Below are positions 1 through 6,890 of a DNA stretch of 11,950 nucleotides, one piece after another. Every line of letters begins with the position of its first letter. Position 1 is the stretch's first letter. The position numbers and the translations under genes were made by a program. Source of the stretch: Chloromonas sp. AAM2 (Eukaryota > Chlorophyta > Chlorophyceae > Chlamydomonadales > Chlamydomonadaceae); NCBI GenBank assembly GCA_004335635.1, contig QAXH01002192.1, positions 288 through 12,237 of the forward strand, written 5' to 3'. Under the pieces are notes generated by a model. That model ran no database searches, was not told where the DNA came from, and saw only the letters and a program-made list of their open reading frames with translations.

Positions 1-61
1 GAATGCAGTGACCGAGGTACCTCGGTTGACACCTTGATGCCAGGGACTGCCGAGCGCTTAC

Positions 62-1333
62 CCGTACTCAGTTTCCACCAGGTCAATCTTGGATTTGTCG
101 AACGTGTAGGGGCCGTTCTCTGCACAAGCACACAATCATCACAATCAAGCTACACTAGGACACCAGCAGGCTAAGCGAGGGGAAACAATCATCAGGCACA
201 AACACAGTGCAAGGCGGTACATACAAACAGTGTCAGGTGGATGGATATGAGATGGCTGTAAAATCCTCCATGATCAGAATGTGATTTTTACTGGACAGCA
301 GCAAAAGTGTGCTTGATTTTTGGGGGCACCATGCCCATGCTTTGTTTAGGATGGTGATATTGGCTGCTGCTGAGCGCCTACCTGAGGTGGGTTGAACCAT
401 GATAAGCTATGTAATGATGATGATGAGCAAAAGTGTACGGCCACGTGAGATGGATGTGCCTGACACACTGTACCAGCTCTGTACCAGCTCACCGTAAAGA
501 ATTGCCAGTTCTGAGGAGCAGCCCGGTCCGCCTGCAAACAGGCAGAGCACAGGGCATGGCAGCAGTCCACGCACAATCTCATTGTCCATACGTTGGTACA
601 TTGCTGCTCGCCTGCCAAGTTGGTCATGACCCACATGTGGCCTCAGTACATCACTGCTGCCTGTTAGGCCTCTGCAAGTCACCACCATCACACCCACCTG
701 TCATCCACAGGACCACTGGTGCAGCTGTAGGGTTGTTGCGGGCCTGCAGAGAGTCAGAGAAGCCAGGGTTTCTCGAAGGTTGTTTGGTTGCCAACGCGTA
801 TCATCCGTTAGGGTTTCAAAGCCACCCAACCACCCAACATTGGTGTGCTGCCATCCTTCCTTTCCACATCCTTCCTTTCCAGCGACGTGACCAATGGCTA
901 AAACTGCAGCCAATCATGTCTGAATCTCCTGCATTGGCTGAGCATGCCAAAATGATCAGATCGAAACCCTAGCGCCCAAACACTTGGCTGCGCCCATCAA
1001 GTCACCGGCCTGAAAAAAGAAGTAGAACATCTCCGCTTCCTTGGTAGCATTGTCAAGCTTGAAATAGCCAGCAGTCCTGCGCAATCAAAAACATGTCGAA
1101 CGATGGTTCCACGACTCCCACGTACACCGGCATCTTATGCAGCAGTTCTGTCTTGCTCGCCTGGTTGGTGGATCCACGATGGGAACACCTCCAAGGTTCT
1201 GCTTCCAATTTGACGCTGCTGCCTCAAGAGTGATTTCCTTCTCTCGAAGACGAGATAAATCGATCGCCCCACTGGCTACACATTGCACCAGCAGCAGTAG
1301 AGCGGCAGCCCTGAGAGCGGCAAGCGCCATCAT
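62..1333 (-). CDS. Serine carboxypeptidase (peptidase S10), 5' part, interrupted by introns
   Basis: Secretory-pathway exopeptidase family that removes C-terminal residues, usually in the vacuole or outside the cell. Exons on the minus strand: about 1333-1128, 1076-1010, 743-698, 531-493 and 119-62. Joined, the last four read TAGYFKLDNATKEAEMFYFF, then FQ-ARNNPTAAPVVLWMTG, then GPGCSSELAILY, then ENGPYTFDKSKIDLVETEYG, with phases agreeing at every junction. This is the S10 N-terminal core: the GGPGCSS oxyanion-hole motif, with Thr before Gly as in plant carboxypeptidase III-like members, and the Glu of ENGP that in this family contacts the substrate C-terminal carboxylate. The start at 1333 is chosen because MMALAALRAAALLLLVQC is a signal peptide (likely cleavage after VASG). 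The GESYAG serine, Asp and His lie beyond the left edge, so activity cannot be judged. The exon 1/2 junction is uncertain, and intron 2 appears to be GC-AG. The family call is firm; the member is not identified. Confidence 0.9.
470..490. repeat. 11-bp tandem duplication in S10 intron 4
   Basis: The unit gtaccagctct is followed directly by gtaccagctc. It lies in the intron between the GPGCSS exon and the ENGP exon. It is probably a replication-slippage product; no function is apparent. Confidence 0.7.
493..531 (-). CDS. S10 exon 4 carrying the GGPGCSS oxyanion motif
   Basis: A 39-base exon between a tgtttgcag acceptor and a GTGAGC donor. It enters in phase 1, taking the G left by the previous exon (ending WMTG), and leaves in phase 1, so the next exon completes the Glu of ENGP. 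It encodes GGPGCSSELAILY, almost the consensus of plant S10 peptidases. It is the strongest single anchor for the gene. Confidence 0.92.
852..881. repeat. Perfect 15-bp tandem duplication in S10 intron 2
   Basis: The unit catccttcctttcca occurs twice head to tail. It is pyrimidine-rich on the plus strand and purine-rich on the strand of the S10 transcript, so it is not a polypyrimidine tract for that gene. Confidence 0.85.
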
Positions 1334-1766
1334 TTGTTTGTGCTGTCTCCGTCTCACAGCAAACAAGGGTTCCGGTTGAGGCTCGCTTCCGGCAGGCAGG
1401 TGCACACGCAAGCAGCCTCCGGTTCTTGATGACGCTCGCTCGGCAGGCACACGTGCAGCCAGCCGCGGATTGATCGTAATGCAGATGAATTGCGATCGCC
1501 AGCCATGCAAGGATAGTTAGTGAGTGATGCACGTGTACTGTAACCGAGTGTAGTGTGTGTACCCGAAGGCATTCCATGCTGATCCACCCACGGATTCACT
1601 CCATCTTCAATCCTGTGTTAATCCTTTCTGGCATGCGAGGGGGGTGGGGTGTATAGAAAATGACCTTAGGTGCTTGTACGAATGCTAACGGTGTAAAAAG
1701 CTCGAATCCAAGTGTGCAGGTCATTCTGAGATGGTTGACTGGATGGTATAACAGTCAGACTTTTAA
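1334..1766 (-). promoter_or_regulatory. Upstream region of the S10 gene with two CACGTG boxes
   Basis: The 5' flank of the carboxypeptidase gene contains two CACGTG hexamers (1450-1455 and 1530-1535), about 120 and 200 bases upstream of the chosen start codon. CACGTG is the G-box bound by plant and algal bHLH and bZIP factors. I see no clear TATA box. An in-frame ATG at 1510 also exists, but using it would bury the signal peptide inside the protein. Assignment as promoter is by position only. CACGTG is common across this whole window, so the boxes may not be regulatory. Confidence 0.3.
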
Positions 1767-2039
1767 TGGCAGGTGGGCATTGCAGCGCACAATAATGGAC
1801 TAATAATTGGACTAATAATGGACGCAGGCGATCAAAATACAAACTGCACCACTGGGCTGCCAGCGTCAGCCTAGAATCAGCCTAGAATCACGCTTGGAAC
1901 CAACAAGTAAACAAAACGACCAAAGGCCTTCTTGATGGTTCCAAGCGTGCTCCTTCACACTGGCAGCCCAGTGGTGCAGTTTGTATTTTGATCACCTGAG
2001 CTCCAGTCCATTATTATGTGCTGCAATGCCCACCTGCCA
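1767..2039. repeat. Nested inverted repeat (foldback/MITE-like, long hairpin)
   Basis: Three nested arm pairs. The outer pair is 1767-1800 with 2006-2039 (34 bp, two mismatches). The middle pair is 1830-1863 with 1960-1993 (34 bp, perfect). The inner pair is 1889-1902 with 1936-1949 (14 bp, perfect, extending with one mismatch to 1908/1931). The loop is 1909-1930. Similarity continues weakly outside the outer arms, so the true ends are unclear, and no certain target-site duplication is visible. The left arm carries two small tandem expansions: aataatggact-type units at 1791-1823 and cagcctagaat twice at 1867-1888. It has no coding capacity. It could be a non-autonomous foldback transposon or, if transcribed, a small-RNA precursor; the sequence alone does not decide. 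Confidence 0.85.
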
Positions 2040-2867
2040 CAAAGGTGTCCCGCAGCACAGTGGTGCGCATGTCCCAGCCATCGGTGTAAGGTTGCGGCAG
2101 ACAAAAGCAGGACCAATATACCATCCGTTATTCAGCCCACTCTGAACGTTTGGTATTCAGTGTTTGTACACGCGTTCGCAAATAGAGCTGCTGTGATCCG
2201 CAGCGGTTCACAAACAAGGTGCAGTCACTAAGCAGAGCAAATGCAAGGTCACAGCGGAAGACAGAGCTGTTCAGGAATCAAGGCTGTGCTTGTGCAAGAA
2301 GTTGGAGCGTGAAAAGGTCAGGGCATCAATTGTCATCCAAATCATGCACATAGAAAGCGTTTGAAAGTACAGCTTCCCACTGTATAAATACATAGAGACA
2401 AGATTACATCCCTTGGCCTTGGAACATCGTGTATTCCGTGACAGTCCCTTTTTCCGACCGGCCCGAGATCCGATCAGTGTTCAGGGTTGCGTTTGAAAGG
2501 GGACTCACACCCCATGACGACTCTCTTAACCGCCAGTACACTGCAGGTACAAGTACATACTGCAGGTATATGTACTAGAGACCTCCTGAAAGCGTAGAAG
2601 ACCCCCCCGCACGAGCAAGCTGACTTGGAATAAAGACTTGCATCGTGTATACTTCTAGGCTGCTAATGGATAAGACAGGACAGACCAAAGAATTTTAAGG
2701 CGAGACCCTATGTTTTGGCAATCATGAGAATGTTCTGCATATGAGAATCAATCTCAGTACGGAGCGAGACACTGTGTTCGGATACATACTTGTATCTTTC
2801 AGCCTAACTACCAGGGTTAGAGTTGAAGTGAACCATGGTCAGGGCGAGCGGACCACTCACTCACCAG
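2040..2867. other. Spacer with no recognisable gene; TATA-like box and short palindrome
   Basis: No exon chain or RNA gene is recognised. Visible items are TATAAATA at 2383-2390 (plus), and an imperfect palindrome at 2552-2576 with 8-bp arms agtacata/tatgtact around a PstI-like ctgcag core, preceded by a similar ctgcaggtac at 2541-2550. TTACA at 2404-2408 is TGTAA on the minus strand, the pentamer used as polyadenylation signal in many green algae, and would suit a minus-strand transcript ending here. None of these is proved functional. Confidence 0.35.
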
Positions 2868-2963
2868 TCAGTGATTGATTTGTCCTGCAAGCGCCTTCTT
2901 TACTGCTGCTGCAGCTGTTCGAATTGCTGGCTCCTCATTTGCATGCATCAACTCGCTCGCAGT
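2868..2963 (-). CDS. Possible terminal exon of an unidentified minus-strand gene
   Basis: Minus-strand reading from an AG at 2965-2964 gives 31 residues beginning TASELMHANEEP and ending VKKALAGQINH, then TGA at 2870-2868. The composition looks like a helical protein C-terminus. A textbook GTGAGTGAG donor follows the stop by a few bases, and a TGTAA pentamer lies about 460 bases downstream (2408-2404). Against it: the proposed acceptor is purine-rich. A better pyrimidine-rich acceptor slightly upstream (ending at 3002) leads into a different frame (QGLIIRLHCEKADCERVDAC, then stop). I do not recognise the protein and cannot place the upstream exons. Confidence 0.2.
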   Translation of the reverse strand, partial: TASELMHANEEPAIRTAAAAVKKALAGQINH

Positions 2964-4614
2964 CTGCCTTCTCACAGTGAAGCCTTATGATCAACCCCTG
3001 GCTGCGAGCAAGAGAGGGCAACCTCTGAGCCACCCACGAAAAAAAGATGACAATTTCCATGGACTGCACTGGAACCAGTGTGGGACCAGCAAAAGGGGAC
3101 AACTCCAGGGGATTGGACTGAGGACGTGGAAAAAAAAGGGTTAACTGTGGACTGTGGACAGAGATAGTGAATGTTGCGTCTGCACCAGTGCAGCGTCTTG
3201 ACCAGTGCAGCGTCCTCTGTAAGAACCATACGCTGCGCTATCGTCTTTTTCTACAACCCTTGTCCCTACAAATGTTACTTGCGAGTCTATGGTGTCTCAG
3301 CAGTTGTCAAGGCTTACCATGCACTTGGAATGTGTGGTGTGACCAGTGCTCTTTCGAAACTGATCATTTGAGGATCAGTGTATCTTGAGGTTTCAGTGTG
3401 ATTAAGTGTAAAATTTGCAAGAGATTCAGCTGGAAATCATGTCAATTGTTAGCAGATTTAGAGATTATGCGACAAAATACATCCTGTGGTCCTGTGGTGG
3501 TCACACTGGATCCAATGGTGCCTGGAAATTGTCCCAGAGCTGGCAAACATCTTTTTGCTGGGGCGCCGCAAACAAGCTTTTACAGTTCAGCGCACGCATC
3601 AGCACTGCTGCCAACCACATGAACAGTCCCAGGTGGCCCTTGCGGCAATTCAGCTCCATGCCTCTTGTGAAAGTTCATGCATCCCAGCATCCCAAGTATG
3701 CACTACACTGTCAGCAAGGTCGGCTGATGACAAAACGTCAGCCCTAGTTTCCAGTTCCCCGTCTCTGCCCTTGATAGAAAAGCAAACAGACCTACGCCAC
3801 GACACCTCGCCCACCTGCGCCCATCGACACGCAAGCTGGCTTGTGCCACTATGCCTTAGTACCAGAGAATTCTGCCCTTGCCCTTTCACGTGCTTTTCTG
3901 CCAAGCATAATCATCATTTGAATCCGCTGTCAGAGTAAAAACCGCCACATTCCTTGGTGGACCAACAACCGCGAACCACAAGCTGCCACTGGTAAGGTAG
4001 TAACCGACGTAAGAACACCCATGTGTCACGAACAAACACCACTAACGCCTGAGCCATGACCCACACACAACGCCTTTTGAGTTGCACAAGCCAGCCTTGC
4101 CCCGTGTTCCCTGTGTCAGTTGCTGGATTAGGCAACGGCAACAAGAGGCAAGTAGTGCGAGAATGCAACCATTGCGTGCTTTTCATGGATCCAAACAGGC
4201 ACCCGCCAAATTGAAGAGAAAACAAAACAGAACAAAGTGAGAGGCACGGCGGCCAATAAGTGGGCACTGAAGTGTGCAAAAGGACTCGACGAACAACAAC
4301 ACACAGCCACAAACATAACCAAAACAGTAGGTAACACTTGCATGTGCACGTGGCAAGCAGTTTGATCTTCCAGGCCACACATCAGCCTCACACTCAAGTG
4401 CACTGCTCTCACACGTGCAGATGGCATGCAGCAATTGTTGTCAAATGTAACAGCTATGCATGATAAGGGAATCGATGCACTAATTTTCGCCAGTTGAAAC
4501 TGTTGTTGACACACTGTACAGGCGACACAACCTTCAGCTAAGCCACTTTCTGCAGATACAGAAGTTGTACTGGAGAATTCACAGCTTTGGAAACCGCCAT
4601 GCCTGACAGTGTGC
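2964..4614. other. Long stretch without an assignable gene
   Basis: AT-richer than the coding exons. I see several ORFs of 60-200 codons on both strands, none with family resemblance, balanced composition or convincing splice boundaries. It contains a short direct repeat, accagtgcagcgtc, at 3184-3197 and 3201-3214. Isolated CACGTG boxes occur near 3886, 4348 and 4412. Short exons of the size seen in the S10 gene (39-67 bases) could be hidden here and would escape inspection. Confidence 0.4.
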
Positions 4615-4661
4615 CACGTGCCCCACACCATCAAACCACGTGATAAAAACATTGGCACGTG
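4615..4661. promoter_or_regulatory. Cluster of three CACGTG (G-box) hexamers
   Basis: CACGTG occurs at 4615-4620, 4637-4642 and 4656-4661, with spacings of 22 and 19 bases, close to two helical turns. G-boxes are bound by bHLH and bZIP factors in plants and algae. No gene start can be confidently attached on either side, so the target is unknown. Confidence 0.35.
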
Positions 4662-5409
4662 TGACTGGTTGACAGTTTTCGCTCGATACAAAAATGCATC
4701 ACAGCGTTGTCCCTTTCCGACCGTCACCTCCCAGCTTCACCTTGCTGCGATTTGGTTCTTTTTGATCAATTGAAATGGCCTCTAACCCAGGAAGGCCTTG
4801 CCAAGCACGAACACAAGGAAAGCGGCAATGCACTCTCGTGCATACAGGGGTGCTTTAGAGGCAGCGCCACCTTATACATGCATGCATGTAGGCAAGCATT
4901 TGGATTTGTTCAGCAGCACCATGTGCATGCATTAGCCATGCGCATTGCAGCCACTCCTTGGCTTTATCAACCGGAGACAACACAGCGCGTGATGGCCCAT
5001 GGTGTATGGCCTGGCAGCGCTCGCGCTCGATGCATGTGGGCTGCCCAGATGCATTACGTGCACTTGCAGCAATTCATAAAGTTTGGTGTTTCGCCTTGCC
5101 CAACGCCACCCTGAACACATAGAATCCCTCAACCCTTGTAAGAAATCCCAAGGCAGTCAGAACAAACTGAAGTGATGTACGAGAAACAGGAAAACGTGCA
5201 GCCGTTGCAAAGACAGGGCACTGTACATCCAATCCAACAAGCAAACGAACATCTCATGGCATGTGACAACACCTTGCGAGACAATCAGCACACCTATCCA
5301 GGCAACCAACAGGCGGTGCCATATCTCAACCAAACCACGCATCTGCAGTGCTGCAGTGCTGCTTTTCTCATGCATGGCAAAAAGCAGCAGAGCAGGGGCA
5401 GGGACTCGG

Positions 5410-5577
5410 AGCTTCAGTCAAACTAAGGTCTCCCGTGCTTCGGCAGAATCAGCATGCGACAAAGGTCGATATAGAGCTCCTGGTGGCTGAGTGCACAACT
5501 GCGCGCGCTGGTGGAGGGGTGGCGTCGCTTGACAGGCAAAGAGCACTCGAGGCCGCGACCGGTGCGCTGGGCCTCAT
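5410..5577. other. GC-rich exon-like segment open on both strands
   Basis: An island of higher GC within AT-richer spacer. On the plus strand, after a cggcag acceptor at 5440-5445, a helix-like frame begins TKVDIELLVAEC, continues to EAATGALGLIW and meets a GTGCAC donor-like site at 5580. On the minus strand an ATG at 5577 opens a 42-residue frame beginning MRPSAPVAASSA, rich in Ala, Ser, Thr and Arg with few acids, like an organelle transit peptide. Only one of these can be the main coding strand, and neither is recognised. The nearby plus-strand kinase-like piece slightly favours the plus reading. Confidence 0.25.
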
Positions 5578-5684
5578 ATGGTGCACGTAAAATCTAGTCA
5601 TACAAATACTTGGCCGAATCTGACCGGCAGAACAAGCAGGCAACCGCGAAGCCAACAAACACATCTGAGTATAGCTAAGGCAAG

Positions 5685-5781
5685 ATTCCTACATGCGGAA
5701 TCGACCGTCGCATCGCCTCTCGGTCTCATAGATTACGGACATGCCAAGTGGCTCTCACTTCCCTCTCAACAGCACCAGAGG
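5685..5781 (+). CDS. Exon-like fragment resembling the DYG segment of ABC1/UbiB-type atypical kinases
   Basis: The plus-strand frame reads ASPLGLIDYGHAKWLSLPSQ and ends QHQR at a GTAAGG donor (intron from 5782). The matching acceptor at 5919-5920 is preceded by a branch-point-like ctaat. ABC1 (aarF/COQ8/UbiB) proteins carry a metal-binding D(Y/F)G segment, and an algal/oomycete group reads close to GLIDYGQ-K-L, so seven consecutive residues agree. The expected GDPHPGN motif just upstream is not seen; FLHAES is the only resemblance. Downstream candidate pieces (from 5921, and 6137-6175 with a GTAGGT donor) do not form a convincing continuation. It may be a diverged or decayed gene, or a chance match. 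Confidence 0.28.
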
Positions 5782-5838
5782 GTAAGGCTGGGCAAACGCA
5801 TGCATACTGCAGCGATCAACGTCGCTGGCGGCTTCAAA

Positions 5839-5871
5839 GCCTGAAAAACGGGGTCACCGGGCCTGAAAAAC
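5839..5871. repeat. Short direct repeat gcctgaaaaac, 22-bp period
   Basis: gcctgaaaaac occurs at 5839-5849 and 5861-5871, with a related gtcac-containing spacer after each copy. It falls in the putative intron downstream of the kinase-like fragment. It is probably a small duplication. Confidence 0.5.
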
Positions 5872-6319
5872 CGTCACAACGCCTTGCGATGTTTGCGGCG
5901 TGCTAATCTGCGACTTGCAGCCATTGCTCGAAATAGATCAAAGTGTAGCGGTCACCGCTCCCTCGAGCCTGCCCTGTCGACAAGCGGAGGCGGCATGGAG
6001 TGGTAGAAAGAAGGGGATGGCTGCGACTCGTTTGCGTCGCAAGGGCTCAGCCTGAAGGCTGCGCAATCTCAAACCTGATGTGGCATTACTAGGCACCAGG
6101 CGGTCGCCTCAATCCCGGTTCCCTGGGCTGCAGTTGGTCGTACTGAGCACAAACAAGCACATAACTTCCAAGGTAGGTCATCTACTCACTCACCTCGCCC
6201 TTGTAAGCAGGTTGATCAACTGAAATCCTCAGAAACCGTCATCCCCACACTGGACAACGGCTCCTGCCTGTGTCCAAAATCTTCCATGTTTAGCCACTGC
6301 TAAACTAGGTGGTCGTACG

Positions 6320-6890
6320 TCATGGCGCATGCGGGGGTGATGCACGACCCGTAGCGTTGACCCTGCCGAGAAACCATTCCTTTGCCCCATACCTGTTGTG
6401 AAACAGAGGGCAACGGAACCTTGGTAATCTCGTCAGGGCCCATCCTTACCGAGCATTCCCACCAGCACCAGTATCATGTCCACGGTGTGCTTTGCCATGG
6501 CCCCCATGACCGCTGATCCCCACCCTCGGTTGCAACTGCTCCGTGCTTCCATTACCCGTGCCGTTCTCATCTGGCGAGTTTGACCCTGAGTCGGAGCCGT
6601 TTTTACAGTTGTTCTGGTTGGACTCTGGGTGGGCGTCGTTGTGGGCGGCAGTTATTGCACGAGCGGCAGCGGCACATTCCCGTCCGTGGTTGCTGACGCG
6701 CTGCAACCCCATGCTCGGGTTCCCTCCTCCCGCCGCAACCTTCCCCGTCCATGCCACCACGTGTGGTCGCGGTCCCGTAACCGCCACCCATGCTGTCGCC
6801 TCTGCCGACATGACCGTTCGCGAGGTCGTTTTGGCTGTTGGCACCAATGGGAAGACCGCTGGCTGCACGGGTGGAGACGCCTCGTTGATG
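6320..6890 (-). CDS. CCT-gene exons I-K: tentative C-terminal end
   Basis: Exon I (6890-6740) starts in phase 0 after an accgcag acceptor and reads HQRGVSTRAASGLPIGANSQ, then Gly-rich. Exon J (6624-6450) contains NGSDSGSNSPDENGTGNGS and ends before GTAAGG. Exon K (6392-6320) follows a pyrimidine-rich acacaacag acceptor across a 57-base intron and ends RASPPHAP then TGA. The I/J intron has a weak GTTGCG donor. Alternatively, I and J are one exon in the J frame entered after the gtgcag at 6861-6856. Further in-phase splice pairs around 6192-6141 could give a different last exon. Confidence 0.45.

Noticed and set aside
433..972. 179-codon plus-strand ORF
   Set aside because: It lies over S10 introns and exons 3-4 on the opposite strand and shows no family resemblance.
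965..972. Telomere-like ccctag/tagggttt words
   Set aside because: Isolated single copies near 965 and 2812, with no tandem array.
2910..2935. tgttcgaattg, reminiscent of a tRNA B box
   Set aside because: It lacks the flanking T-stem pairing and no A box or acceptor stem can be built.
4128..4727. 199-codon minus-strand ORF
   Set aside because: Cys/Ser/Val-rich composition, no recognisable domain, starts inside spacer, and crosses the G-box cluster; long ORFs arise easily in this sequence.
4707..5114. 135-codon plus-strand ORF with TGTAA shortly after its stop (5137-5141)
   Set aside because: It starts at TTG, not ATG, has no recognisable domain, and the pentamer occurs by chance elsewhere in the window.
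5845..5880. Minus-strand tttttcaggcccggtgac, similar to the S10 exon 2/intron 2 junction
   Set aside because: Similarity is limited to about 17 bases with one gap and no S10-like coding follows; treated as chance.
6215..6287. Minus-strand small ORF beginning MEDFGHRQEPLSS
   Set aside because: It lies beyond the proposed CCT-gene stop, is only 23 codons, and has no splice or start context that distinguishes it from random open sequence.
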